Source of the DNA: an uncultured Pelagibacteraceae bacterium
GTDB lineage: Bacteria > Pseudomonadota > Alphaproteobacteria > Pelagibacterales > Pelagibacteraceae
Assembly: GCA_902622545.1 (NCBI GenBank)
Contig: CACNQD010000003.1
Coordinates: 1-64,000, forward strand
Length of the DNA stretch: 64,000 nucleotides
Direction: 5' to 3'
The notes below the pieces were generated by a model. It had not been told where the DNA came from and made no database searches. It saw nothing but the letters and a program-made list of their open reading frames with translations. Made by a program: the position numbers and the translations under genes. Below are positions 42,758-51,794 of this stretch, piece after piece. Within the stretch, counting starts at the first letter, position 1; each line of letters opens with the position of its first letter.

Positions 42758-42986
42758 TTTTTTCCTTTGTTTTTAAAGCAAGAGCATGCAATTCATTTCC
42801 CATCTTACCTTTTAAGGAATTGTAAATCATTTTGTGTTGCTCAATTTTACTTTTACCATTAAATGCTGAAGAGGTAATTGTTGCTGAATAGTGGTTTCCA
42901 TCACCTGCTAAGTCTTGAATATCTATTATAGCATCAGGCAGTGCCTCTTTAATCATGCTCTCAATTTCTTTTAAATTCATCGCCAT
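42741..42986 (-). CDS. bolA: BolA family protein
   Basis: 81 aa. The helix-turn arrangement with IDIQDLAGDGNHYSATITSSAFNGKSKIEQHKMIYNSL..., where His27 and the late HALALKT His are typical of BolA/IbaG proteins, is clear. BolA partners with monothiol glutaredoxin to bridge an iron-sulfur cluster, and the partner gene grxD starts within this gene. It overlaps purL by one base. By length it resembles the short BolA/IbaG type rather than the longer stress-induced E. coli BolA. Confidence 0.9.
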   Translation of the reverse strand: MAMNLKEIESMIKEALPDAIIDIQDLAGDGNHYSATITSSAFNGKSKIEQHKMIYNSLKGKMGNELHALALKTKEKNGPTN

Positions 42987-45181
42987 TAATTTACCATATA
43001 CTTATTTAACCAATCTTTATTGTAATCTGCTAATTTGTCTACTGATAAATTTGGCTCATCATTTATTGAAATATTACCCTCAATTACCTCACCAATTAGA
43101 TCATAATGATTTGAATTTTTATCAAGTATTTTTATAACTTTATCGACATTTTCCTTTTTAACTTCAATAATATATCTACCCTGATCTTCAGAAAAGAAGA
43201 ACCCAAATTTATCTATAAGCCCTTTGTACTTATAAAAATTTATACCCTTTTTTCCTTTGATACACATCTTTGCGATTCCTGTCATTATTCCACCAAGAGA
43301 TACATCATGAGCTGACCTAACAAAATTATCTTTAATTAATTTCAAAATCGTTTCCCCATTATTCTTTTCATTAAAAAGATTTATTTCCGGAGGTGGTCCT
43401 TTTTTCTCATTTAAAACTTCTTTTGCAAAAATACTTTGATCTAAATGACCTTCAGTTTTTCCAACTACAAAAATTATATTTCCAGTTTCTTTTAAATCCA
43501 TTGTTATCATGTCTTTATAATTTTTAATTAATCCTACTCCACCAATAGTAGGGGTTGGTTTGATACCCTTGTCCTTAGTTTCATTATAAAAAGAAACATT
43601 TCCAGATACGACTGGAAAGTTTAAATATTTGCTTGCTTCATTTAAACCCTCTACGCATTCTACAAATTCACCCATATTTTCAGGTTTTTCAGGATTTCCA
43701 AAATTCAAACAATTAGTTATAGCTATTGGCTCAGCTCCTACACATATTAGATTTCTCCATGTTTCACATACAATTTGTTTACCACCACTTAATGGATGTG
43801 CATAACAATAAGAGGCTGAGGAGTCCACTGTAGCAGCAACAGCTTTTTCAGTTCCATGAACTCTTACTACCCCAGCATCACCCCCAGGTTTTTGAATAGT
43901 ATCACCCATCACAGTATGATCATATTGTTCCCAAATCCATTCTTTCGAACAAACATTTGGACTTGCTAATATTTTTTTTAATACATCAGTAATTTTTAAA
44001 TTTTTAAAATCTTTTTTTGAAAATTTAATTTTTTGAGGTAACTTACTTTTTTTCCATTTTCTATCATACTCAGGAGCTTCCTCCGAAAGTAAATCAATAG
44101 GTATATTTGCAACTTTAATTTTATCAAAATACAGCTCAATATTTTTTGAGTTTGTGGTTTTTCCAATTACAGAAAAATCTAAATTCCATTTGTCAAAAAT
44201 TTCTTTTGCTTTCTTTTCTTTACCATTTTCAAGCACTATCAACATTCTTTCTTGACTTTCTGATAACATAATTTCATATGGAGACATATTTTCCTCACGA
44301 CATGGAACCTTATCTAAATGTAATTCAATACCAAGTTTTCCTTTTGAGGCCATTTCAACACTTGAAGAAGTAAGTCCAGCTGCACCCATATCTTGGATGG
44401 CAATAATTGAATCATCTCGCATTAGTTCAAGACATGCTTCTAATAATAATTTTTCTGTAAATGGGTCACCTACTTGGACTGTAGGTTTTTTTTCCTCAAT
44501 TTTGTCATCAAATTTTGCAGAAGCCATACTTGCACCGTGAATTCCATCTCTTCCAGTTTTTGAACCAACATAAATAACTGGCTTATTTAATCCAGCGGCC
44601 TTTGAGTAAAAAATTTTATCTTTTTTAACTAGACCAAGTGTCATTGCGTTAACAAGAATATTGCCATTATAAGATTCATCAAAACTTGTTTGCCCAGCAA
44701 TAGTTGGTACACCTATACAATTACCGTATCCACCAATTCCTTGAACCACTCCTCTTAAAAGACTTTTTGTTTTTTTATTAGAGGGGGAACCAAAATGAAT
44801 AGAATTTAAATTAGCTATTGGACGCGCTCCCATTGTAAAAACATCCCTAAGAATTCCACCAACACCCGTTGCTGCTCCTTGATAAGGTTCAATAAATGAA
44901 GGGTGATTATGACTTTCAATTTTAAATACTATTGCATCATCATCACCAATATCGATAACACCTGCATTTTCTCCAGGACCTTGAATAACTTTTTTACCTT
45001 TTGTGTTAAGTTTCTTTAAATGTTTTTTTGATGATTTATATGAGCAATGTTCATTCCACATTGCAGAAAAAATCCCCAATTCTGTTAAGTTTGGATTTCT
45101 TTTTAAAAGTTCACATATCTTTTTATATTCATCTTTTTTTAGACCGTGATCTATTGCAATTTTTTCATTTACCTCAATCAT
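42986..45181 (-). CDS. purL: Phosphoribosylformylglycinamidine synthase subunit II
   Basis: 731 aa, the small PurL type that needs PurS and PurQ as separate subunits (both encoded just upstream). Recognisable: the NEHCSYKSS motif (about residue 45), [26 protein letters not shown] (ATP/auxiliary site) and later [11 protein letters not shown] and HDVSLGG segments. It converts FGAR and ammonia to FGAM. It overlaps purQ by 4 bp and bolA by 1 bp. Confidence 0.96.
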   Translation of the reverse strand: MIEVNEKIAIDHGLKKDEYKKICELLKRNPNLTELGIFSAMWNEHCSYKSSKKHLKKLNTKGKKVIQGPGENAGVIDIGDDDAIVFKIESHNHPSFIEPYQGAATGVGGILRDVFTMGARPIANLNSIHFGSPSNKKTKSLLRGVVQGIGGYGNCIGVPTIAGQTSFDESYNGNILVNAMTLGLVKKDKIFYSKAAGLNKPVIYVGSKTGRDGIHGASMASAKFDDKIEEKKPTVQVGDPFTEKLLLEACLELMRDDSIIAIQDMGAAGLTSSSVEMASKGKLGIELHLDKVPCREENMSPYEIMLSESQERMLIVLENGKEKKAKEIFDKWNLDFSVIGKTTNSKNIELYFDKIKVANIPIDLLSEEAPEYDRKWKKSKLPQKIKFSKKDFKNLKITDVLKKILASPNVCSKEWIWEQYDHTVMGDTIQKPGGDAGVVRVHGTEKAVAATVDSSASYCYAHPLSGGKQIVCETWRNLICVGAEPIAITNCLNFGNPEKPENMGEFVECVEGLNEASKYLNFPVVSGNVSFYNETKDKGIKPTPTIGGVGLIKNYKDMITMDLKETGNIIFVVGKTEGHLDQSIFAKEVLNEKKGPPPEINLFNEKNNGETILKLIKDNFVRSAHDVSLGGIMTGIAKMCIKGKKGINFYKYKGLIDKFGFFFSEDQGRYIIEVKKENVDKVIKILDKNSNHYDLIGEVIEGNISINDEPNLSVDKLADYNKDWLNKYMVN

Positions 45182-45861
45182 TTCATATTACTCAAAAGAT
45201 TTTCAAAAAAATAAGATCCATCATTACTTGATAAACAATTATCAATAACACGCTCTGGATGAGGCATCATACCCAAAATATTTTTCTTTTTATTAAAGAC
45301 ACCAGCTATATTTTGAATTGAACCATTTGGATTAGAATTTTCTGATATCTCTCCATTACTATCACAATATCTGACTGCAATTTGATCATTATCTTGCATT
45401 GAATTTAAATCATCTTGTGAACAGAAATAATTACCATCATTATGAGCTATATGTAATTCGAGAATATCTTTTTTAATTTTATTAAAATATTTATTTTGTG
45501 TTTTATTTGCTTTTACAAAAATATTTTTGCAAATAAATTTTAAATATTTATTTCTTAATAAAGCACCAGTAACAAGACCAGTTTCTATTAAAATTTGGAA
45601 ACCATTACATATACCAATAACCAGACCACCTTTATTAGCAAATTCTATAACTGAATTTATTATGTTTGACTTTGCAGCAATACTTCCACATCGCAAATAA
45701 TCTCCATACGAAAAACCGCCTGGTAAAACAACTAAATCTGATTTTGGTATTACATTATCATTGTGCCATACCATTTTATTTTTAAATCCAAATTTTTTTA
45801 GAGCTACATCCATATCTCTATCACAATTAGATCCTGGAAATATAATAACAGATGACTTCAT
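45178..45861 (-). CDS. purQ: Phosphoribosylformylglycinamidine synthase subunit I (glutaminase)
   Basis: 227 aa from the ATG at 45861 ([16 protein letters not shown]). An in-frame ATG 24 bp upstream would add eight residues lying inside purS and is less likely. [11 protein letters not shown] carries the glutaminase Cys (about residue 87), and the His/Glu pair near the C-terminus is in MMPHPERV. It releases ammonia from glutamine for PurL. It begins just after the purS stop and overlaps purL by 4 bp. Confidence 0.95.
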   Translation of the reverse strand: MKSSVIIFPGSNCDRDMDVALKKFGFKNKMVWHNDNVIPKSDLVVLPGGFSYGDYLRCGSIAAKSNIINSVIEFANKGGLVIGICNGFQILIETGLVTGALLRNKYLKFICKNIFVKANKTQNKYFNKIKKDILELHIAHNDGNYFCSQDDLNSMQDNDQIAVRYCDSNGEISENSNPNGSIQNIAGVFNKKKNILGMMPHPERVIDNCLSSNDGSYFFENLLSNMK

Positions 45862-45862
45862 T

Positions 45863-46096
45863 TTATAAGATTTTGTAATCCTCAATCACAAGATTTGCTA
45901 AGAGTTTTTTACACATATCTTCAACATTTTTTTTTGCATCTTTCTCATCTTTTAAATCTGTCTCAATTTCAAAGTATTTTCCTTGTCTAACTTCACTTAC
46001 ATCTATGAAATTCATACTATTTAATGTTTGTTGTATAGCTTTACCTTGTGGATCTAGAACACCGTTTTTTGGTGTAACGATAACTTTGATTTTCAT
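45863..46096 (-). CDS. purS: Phosphoribosylformylglycinamidine synthase subunit PurS
   Basis: 77 aa. IKVIVTPKNGVLDPQGKAIQ at the N-terminus and the DVSEVRQGKYFEIE strand are typical of PurS, the small bridging subunit of the three-part FGAM synthase. It overlaps purC by 4 bp upstream and is directly followed by purQ. The three-subunit form matches the small PurL. Confidence 0.95.
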   Translation of the reverse strand: MKIKVIVTPKNGVLDPQGKAIQQTLNSMNFIDVSEVRQGKYFEIETDLKDEKDAKKNVEDMCKKLLANLVIEDYKIL

Positions 46097-46881
46097 TTAT
46101 TTTTTTTTAATTTAATAGCTTTTGGTTTTTTGAAATTTACTTCTCTTATATTTGATTCTTCATATAAAATCCCAAGTCTGGATGCGACTTCTTTGTAAGC
46201 TTGAATTAAATTTCCAAGATCTTTCCTGAATCTATCTTTATCTAATTTTTTTTCACTCTTAGCATCCCACAATCTACATGTGTCAGGACTTATCTCGTCT
46301 GCTAGAATAATTTCGTTTCTACTTGAATTTCTTACCTTTCCAAATTCAACTTTAAAATCTACAAGCTTGATACCGACACCTCTAAATAAACCGATTAAAA
46401 AATCGTTAATTCTTAGAAGTTGCTTGTTAATTTTTTCTATTTCATTCTTTTTTGCCCAATTAAACGCATAAATATGTTCTCTTGAAATTAATGGATCTCC
46501 TAAGTCATCATTTTTCAAACAGTATTCAATTAATGGATCATTTAAAACTGTCCCCTCAACTATACCAAGTCTTTTAGTAAGAGAGCCCGTTGCAATATTT
46601 CTTACGATGAATTCAATTGGTAAAATATCCACAAACTTTATTAATTGTTCTCTCATATTTAGTCTTTTCACTAAATGATTTTTAATACCTATTTGAGATA
46701 AATTCTTTAATATATGTTCAGATATTCTATTATTTAATACACCCTTGCCATCTATCACAGATCTTTTCTGATTATTAAAAGCAGTGGCATCATCCTTAAA
46801 ATATTGAATTACATAATTTTTGTCAGAAGTTGCGTAAATTATTTTTGCCTTACCCTCGTAAAGTTTTTTACCTTTTTTCAT
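46093..46881 (-). CDS. purC: SAICAR synthetase
   Basis: 262 aa. LYEGKAKIIYAT (N-terminal ATP loop), DDATAFN, EFIVRNIATGS and LVDFKVEFGK...LADEISPDTCRLWD are the family signatures of phosphoribosylaminoimidazole-succinocarboxamide synthase. The order purB-purC-purS-purQ-purL follows a common alphaproteobacterial layout. It overlaps purB by one base and purS by four. Confidence 0.96.
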   Translation of the reverse strand: MKKGKKLYEGKAKIIYATSDKNYVIQYFKDDATAFNNQKRSVIDGKGVLNNRISEHILKNLSQIGIKNHLVKRLNMREQLIKFVDILPIEFIVRNIATGSLTKRLGIVEGTVLNDPLIEYCLKNDDLGDPLISREHIYAFNWAKKNEIEKINKQLLRINDFLIGLFRGVGIKLVDFKVEFGKVRNSSRNEIILADEISPDTCRLWDAKSEKKLDKDRFRKDLGNLIQAYKEVASRLGILYEESNIREVNFKKPKAIKLKKNK

Positions 46882-48173
46882 TATTTAAACACTCTTCTAA
46901 AAATTAAATTTACATTTTTAAAATGTTTAGAATAACTGAAAATGGTTTTAAGTTTTTTAGTTGGAATTTTACTCATTATATATTTGTCAGACTGTATTAA
47001 ATTAAACAGATCTAAATTTTCAGCAAAGCATTTTTTTGCATAATTTTGTACCATTCTGTATGACTTTTCTCTTGATAAACCAGTTTTCGTAAGCTCTAAC
47101 ATTAGTTCTTGGGAAAAGATTAAGCCCTTTGTGATATTCAAATTCTGTAGCATTTTTTTTGGATAAACAATCATGTTATCTAATATGTTTGTAAGCCTCA
47201 CCAATGCAAAATCTAAAGTTATATTCGCATCAGGCCCTATATTTCTCTCAACACTTGAATGTGAAATATCTCTTTCATGCCATAAAGCAATATTTTCAAG
47301 TGCTGGCACAACAAAGCTTCTAACCATTCTTGCTAGTCCTGTTAAATTTTCACTTAATATTGGATTTTTTTTGTGTGGCATAGCAGATGAGCCTTTTTGT
47401 TTCTTTGAAAAAAATTCTTGTAATTCATAAACTTCAGTTCTTTGTAAATGTCTTATTTCGGTCGCAACTCTCTCAATAGATCCTGCTATTATACCAAGGA
47501 CCGAAAAATAAAATGCATGTCTGTCTCGAGGAATTACTTGAGTTGAAACCGGTTCAATTTTTAAACCTAATTTTTTTGCAACATGTTTTTCAACACTTGG
47601 ATTAATATTTGCAAAAGTGCCAACAGCACCTGATATTGCACATGTAGATACCTCTTCAATTGCTAATTCTAATCTTTTTTTATTTCTTTTAAATTCTGCA
47701 TAGTAAGATGCTAACTTTAAGCCAAATGTAATAGGCTCTGCGTGAATACCATGACTTCTACCCATACAAGGTGTGAATTTGTATTTCTTTGCTTGTTTTT
47801 TTAAAACTTTTAAAATTTGATCTAAGTCTTTAAGAATTATTTTACCAGACTGAACTAATTGTATATTAAAACTAGTATCTAAAACATCTGATGAAGTCAT
47901 ACCTTGATGGAGATATCTTGCTTTTATACCGGCTTTTTCAGTAACAGAAGTTAAAAAAGCAATTACATCATGTTTAACCTGACTTTCAATTTGATGAATT
48001 CTTTTTACATTAATTTTTGCTTTTTTTCTTACAATTGATGATACACCCCTAGGTATTTGACCAAGCTTTTCCATTGCTTGTGCCGCAGCTATTTCTACAT
48101 CGAGCCAAATTTTATATTTATTCTCATCAGACCAAATACTTGTGAGTTCTTTTCTGGAATATCTAGATATCAT
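46881..48173 (-). CDS. purB: Adenylosuccinate lyase
   Basis: 430 aa of the fumarase/aspartase superfamily. MSRY-type start (MISRYSRKELTSIWSDENKYKIWLDVE), the TSSDVLDTSFNIQL segment, GRSHGIHAEP with the catalytic His, and the signature SSAMPHKKNPI (about residue 263) are present. It acts twice in purine synthesis (SAICAR to AICAR, and adenylosuccinate to AMP). It overlaps map and purC by one base each. Confidence 0.96.
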   Translation of the reverse strand: MISRYSRKELTSIWSDENKYKIWLDVEIAAAQAMEKLGQIPRGVSSIVRKKAKINVKRIHQIESQVKHDVIAFLTSVTEKAGIKARYLHQGMTSSDVLDTSFNIQLVQSGKIILKDLDQILKVLKKQAKKYKFTPCMGRSHGIHAEPITFGLKLASYYAEFKRNKKRLELAIEEVSTCAISGAVGTFANINPSVEKHVAKKLGLKIEPVSTQVIPRDRHAFYFSVLGIIAGSIERVATEIRHLQRTEVYELQEFFSKKQKGSSAMPHKKNPILSENLTGLARMVRSFVVPALENIALWHERDISHSSVERNIGPDANITLDFALVRLTNILDNMIVYPKKMLQNLNITKGLIFSQELMLELTKTGLSREKSYRMVQNYAKKCFAENLDLFNLIQSDKYIMSKIPTKKLKTIFSYSKHFKNVNLIFRRVFK

Positions 48174-48946
48174 TAATTATAAGGAGGCCTCTTTAAGTTT
48201 TTAACAGATTCTGTAAAAATTTCATATCCATTATCAGTTATACCAACTGTATGTTCGAATTGCGCAGATAAAGCTTTATCTTTAGTTACGGCCGTCCATC
48301 CATCATTTAAAATTTTAACCTCATATTTGCCAGCATTAATCATTGGCTCTATAGTAAATGTCATCCCAGGTTGTAATTCAGGTCCTGTATCCTTTTTTCC
48401 ATAATGTAATACATTTGGACTTTGGTGAAATACATCACCTATACCATGTCCACAAAAATCTCTTACAACACTAAAACCTGCTTTTTCTACATGTGTTTGT
48501 ATTTCATGACCAATGTCACCTAACTTTTTACCCGGTTTTAAAATTTTAATTGATTTCATTAAAGACTCATAAGTAACATTAATTAAATTCATTGATTTGA
48601 CAGAGGGTTTTCCCACTGTAAACATTCGACTTGTATCACCGTAATGATTGTGAAGTATTGCAGTCACATCGATATTTAATATATCTCCGTCTTCCAAAAC
48701 TCTCTCACTTGGTATTCCATGACATACAACATGATTTAATGATGTGCATATAGATTTATTAAAACCACGATAATAAAGTGGGGCAGAGTGGCCTCCATTA
48801 TCTTTGATAAATTCATAACACAACTCATCTATTTTATTAGTGCTTAAACCAGGTTTAATATAATCTGTAATCATATCTAGGGTACTAGATGCAAGTGACC
48901 CCGCTTTTCTCATTTTTTCAAATTTCTCAGAATAATTATTCATCAA
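48173..48946 (-). CDS. map: Methionine aminopeptidase, type I
   Basis: 257 aa. The start KMRKAGSLASSTLDMITDYIKPG, metal-ligand Asps in NIDVTAILHNHYGDTSRMF, the His of FCGHGIGDVFHQSPNVLH and Glu in FTIEPMIN and QFEHT make up the five-ligand pita-bread site. It removes initiator Met; several proteins in this window (for example the cis-CaaD-like tautomerase and the Anbu-like protease) would need it for their N-terminal catalytic residue. It overlaps sfsA by 11 bp. Confidence 0.96.
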   Translation of the reverse strand: MMNNYSEKFEKMRKAGSLASSTLDMITDYIKPGLSTNKIDELCYEFIKDNGGHSAPLYYRGFNKSICTSLNHVVCHGIPSERVLEDGDILNIDVTAILHNHYGDTSRMFTVGKPSVKSMNLINVTYESLMKSIKILKPGKKLGDIGHEIQTHVEKAGFSVVRDFCGHGIGDVFHQSPNVLHYGKKDTGPELQPGMTFTIEPMINAGKYEVKILNDGWTAVTKDKALSAQFEHTVGITDNGYEIFTESVKNLKRPPYN

Positions 48947-49622
48947 TAATATTTATTTTTTTTTCAATTTTAATTTCTTTGTTACTCAATAAACATCTAT
49001 AGGCTAAAAACTTCACGCCACTCTTTTTAGCTATTAAATAATTTTTGTAATAATTTAAATCTATATCTTTAGCTATTTTAAAGTTATTAATACCTTGTAT
49101 TTGAGTTAAAAATAAGACAAACGGTTTATAGCCTTGTTTTAAAGCTTCAATTAACTTTTTTAGATGTTTGGTGCCTCTTTCAGTAATAGCATCAGGAAAT
49201 TCAGCTACTTTTTGATCTCTCAAAAGAGTAACATTTTTTACTTCAATTATATTTTTATCACATAAAAAATCGAACCTAGTATCACTTGAAAACTTAAATT
49301 CAGGTTTAATATTTTTGATGGATTTAAATTCATTTATCAGTCCCTTGTTTAAGCCATCAGCAACAATTTTATTTGCTCTGTGAGTGTTTACTCCAATTAA
49401 TTTTTTATTAGCTTTTACAATTTCTAAAGTGAATTTCAACTTTCTTTTTGGATCATCACTTTTAGACAAAAATACTGTATTATTTTTATCTAAAAGACCT
49501 TTCATGGAACCTGTGTTAGGACAATGAGCTGTAACTATTGAATTATTTACTTTTATATCTGTAAAAAATCTTTTATATCGCTTGATTAATTTGCCTTTAA
49601 TTAAAGTATTGGTAAATTTCAT
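48936..49622 (-). CDS. sfsA: SfsA family DNA/RNA nuclease-like protein
   Basis: 228 aa from the ATG at 49622 (MKFTNTLIKGKLIKRYKRFF), which matches the family's usual start; a longer in-frame extension upstream runs through the divergent gene and is rejected. AHCPNTGSMKGLL, LEIVKANKKLIGVNTHRAN, the FLCD...IIEVKNVTL nuclease-like site and FPDAITERGTKHL are clear SfsA blocks. It heads the minus-strand operon with map and the purine genes. It is 22 bp from the divergent CinA-type gene. Confidence 0.92.
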   Translation of the reverse strand: MKFTNTLIKGKLIKRYKRFFTDIKVNNSIVTAHCPNTGSMKGLLDKNNTVFLSKSDDPKRKLKFTLEIVKANKKLIGVNTHRANKIVADGLNKGLINEFKSIKNIKPEFKFSSDTRFDFLCDKNIIEVKNVTLLRDQKVAEFPDAITERGTKHLKKLIEALKQGYKPFVLFLTQIQGINNFKIAKDIDLNYYKNYLIAKKSGVKFLAYRCLLSNKEIKIEKKINIIDE

Positions 49623-49644
49623 AATATTTAATTTATATTTGTAT

Positions 49645-50388
49645 ATGTCAAATAAGAAAGAAATAATTGCTGGAATTATAATTATTGGTAACGAAGTACT
49701 ATCTGGTAGAACCAAAGATATCAATACAAGTACGCTCGCCACATGGCTAAATTCTTTAGGGGTAAAAGTCAAAGAAGTAAAAATTATTCCAGATGATGAA
49801 CAAACAATTATAAATACTGTTAATCAATACCGTAAATCTTACGATTATGTATTTACTACTGGTGGAATTGGACCAACACATGATGATATAACCGCTGAGT
49901 CAATTTCAAAAGCCTTTGATATAGAGTACGGTTTTCACAAAGAGGCATATTCAATTTTAGAAAGTTATTATAAACCAGGCGAGTTTAATGAAGGTCGTCA
50001 GAAAATGGCAAAAATGCCTATAACAGCAAATTTGATATATAACCCATCAAGCGGATCGCCAGGATTTAATGTTAAAAATGTTTTTTGTTTACCTGGGGTA
50101 CCATCAATAATGCAGTCGATGCTTGGTAGTTTAACAAATAAAATTGCAGGCGGCGAACCAATACTAAGCGAAACAATAAACTTACGTACTGTTGAAAGTG
50201 AAATTGCAAAATCTTTAAGTGATGTGCAAAATAAAAATACTGATGTTGAAATTGGTAGCTATCCCTTTTTTAAAGCAGGTAAGCTTGGAGTAGCAATAGT
50301 TCTTAGATCAACAGATAAAAACAAAATTGAATTTTGTAAATCAGAAATAATTAAATTTGTTAAAGATAAAGAAATTCAAATAGTTTAA
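49645..50388 (+). CDS. CinA N-terminal-type molybdopterin-binding-domain protein
   Basis: 247 aa from the ATG at 49645. IIAGIIIIGNEVLSGRTKDINT, FTTGGIGPTHDDIT and VFCLPGVPSIMQ are the MoaB/MogA-like fold of the CinA N-terminal half (COG1058). The C-terminal nicotinamide-nucleotide amidase domain of full CinA is absent, as in many alphaproteobacterial homologues, so its hydrolase role (ADP-ribose or NMN related) is uncertain. An upstream in-frame start would overlap sfsA and is not favoured. Confidence 0.88.
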   Translation: MSNKKEIIAGIIIIGNEVLSGRTKDINTSTLATWLNSLGVKVKEVKIIPDDEQTIINTVNQYRKSYDYVFTTGGIGPTHDDITAESISKAFDIEYGFHKEAYSILESYYKPGEFNEGRQKMAKMPITANLIYNPSSGSPGFNVKNVFCLPGVPSIMQSMLGSLTNKIAGGEPILSETINLRTVESEIAKSLSDVQNKNTDVEIGSYPFFKAGKLGVAIVLRSTDKNKIEFCKSEIIKFVKDKEIQIV

Positions 50389-50394
50389 ATCACA

Positions 50395-50799
50395 ATGTTA
50401 TATTTTGCTTACGGTAGTAACTTAAATCATTTTCAAATGAAAAAAAGATGTAAAGATTCTAAATATATAAAGAAATTTGAAATCAAAGATTTTAGACTTA
50501 CATTTAGAAGTAAATATGGTGTTGCTGATATAGAAAGTAAAAAAAATTATTCAATACAAGGTGGTCTTTATGAAATATCTAAATCAGATGAAAAAAAACT
50601 TGATATTTATGAGGATTTTCCAATCTTATATAAAAAGATCTATTTTGATAATGATAGTCAAAAAATTATGGCGTACAGCATGGTTAAAAAGAGTTTATTT
50701 ATCTACCCAAGTAAAAGGTATCTTGATGTAATTAAACAAGGATACAAAGACTGTAAATTAGATATCAAATATTTAGAAAAAGCGCTTAAAAATTTTTAA
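50395..50799 (+). CDS. Gamma-glutamylcyclotransferase-like (AIG2) family protein
   Basis: 134 aa. It opens LYFAYGSNL (YGSNL at 6-10), the substrate loop of GGCT-like proteins, and LDIYEDFP places Glu73 where the catalytic Glu lies. Such enzymes release 5-oxoproline from gamma-glutamyl amines or peptides. It lies 6 bp after the CinA-type gene and directly before azlC, probably in one message. Real substrate unknown. Confidence 0.83.
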   Translation: MLYFAYGSNLNHFQMKKRCKDSKYIKKFEIKDFRLTFRSKYGVADIESKKNYSIQGGLYEISKSDEKKLDIYEDFPILYKKIYFDNDSQKIMAYSMVKKSLFIYPSKRYLDVIKQGYKDCKLDIKYLEKALKNF

Positions 50800-51486
50800 A
50801 TGCGTTCAAAGTACGAAATTTTCAAAATTGGAATAAAAGATGTTGCACCACATTTATTATCAGTTTTTCCTTTTGGAATAATATTTGGTGCAATTGGTAT
50901 TGAGTTGGGTTTTAGTCCGTTATTTACTTATGCGACTTCATTAATAATTTTTGGTGGTGCTTCGCAAATAGTTTTTCTTCAACTTTTATCTGGTGGAGCA
51001 TCTTCATTAATTGCAATTACCTCTGTTGGAGTAATTAATTCAAGACACTTCTTATATGGCGCAGTATTGTCTGAATACTTACAAAAATTATCTTTAATTA
51101 AAAAACTTTTAATTTCTTATTTTATAGTCGATCAAGGATTTGCTGTTTCAAATCAATATTTTAAAAAAAATCCAACTGAGGAATTTAATCATTATCATTT
51201 AATTGGTTCTGGAATAATACTTTGGTTTATTTGGCAAGTTTCAACAATAATGGGAATTTACTTAGGATCTATTGTACCTGAGGAACTTGGATTAAAATTT
51301 GCAATTCCATTAACATTCATTGCAATAATAGTAAATGAGTTAAGAAAATTTGATCATGTTTTAGTTATGCTAATTTCAGGTTTAGCAGCTACATTTTTTT
51401 ATAATGCACCCTTCAAAACTTATATAATAATTTCACCATTAATTGGACTTTTTGCAGCAATGATTATCAATAAATTAAAAAAATGA
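50800..51486 (+). CDS. azlC: AzlC family branched-chain amino acid exporter, large subunit
   Basis: 228 aa membrane protein. GIKDVAPHLLSVFPFGIIFGAIGIE, the SASQ-type FGGASQIVFLQLL and VGVINSRHFLYGA motifs are characteristic of AzlC, the large part of two-component amino acid exporters. Its stop overlaps azlD by 4 bp. Substrates in the family are branched-chain amino acids or their analogues. Confidence 0.9.
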   Translation: MRSKYEIFKIGIKDVAPHLLSVFPFGIIFGAIGIELGFSPLFTYATSLIIFGGASQIVFLQLLSGGASSLIAITSVGVINSRHFLYGAVLSEYLQKLSLIKKLLISYFIVDQGFAVSNQYFKKNPTEEFNHYHLIGSGIILWFIWQVSTIMGIYLGSIVPEELGLKFAIPLTFIAIIVNELRKFDHVLVMLISGLAATFFYNAPFKTYIIISPLIGLFAAMIINKLKK

Positions 51487-51794
51487 CCTGGACCTCAATT
51501 TTTATAGCTGGAATTTTAACTTATTTTACAAGAATGAGCATGGTGACTTTAATTAGAAAAGAAATGATAAGTGATAATTTAAGAAAGATTTTAAATTATG
51601 TTCCATCTGTAGTTTTCCCATCAATAATATTTCCTGGGGTATTATTAGATGATTTTGGAGCTTTTGTTACTATAAGTGATCCAAAAATATTTGGAGCAAT
51701 AACTGCTTTAGTAATCGGTTTTTTTACAAGAAATGTTATTTTAACAATCGTATCAGGGCTATCTTCATATTGGATTGTTATATTTATTTTCTAA
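51483..51794 (+). CDS. azlD: AzlD family branched-chain amino acid exporter, small subunit
   Basis: 103 aa with about four short hydrophobic helices. The N-terminal FIAGILTYFTRMSM and the central LNYVPSVVFPSIIFPGVL are typical of AzlD, the small partner of AzlC. Four-base overlap with azlC shows coupling, and its 3' end overlaps the convergent phosphorylase gene by 4 bp. Confidence 0.88.
   Translation: MTWTSIFIAGILTYFTRMSMVTLIRKEMISDNLRKILNYVPSVVFPSIIFPGVLLDDFGAFVTISDPKIFGAITALVIGFFTRNVILTIVSGLSSYWIVIFIF

Noticed and set aside
49623..49772. N-terminal extension of SfsA with a hydrophobic stretch (possible membrane anchor)
   Set aside because: It reads backwards through the start of the divergent CinA-type gene; the SfsA family begins at the MKFTNTL start used here.
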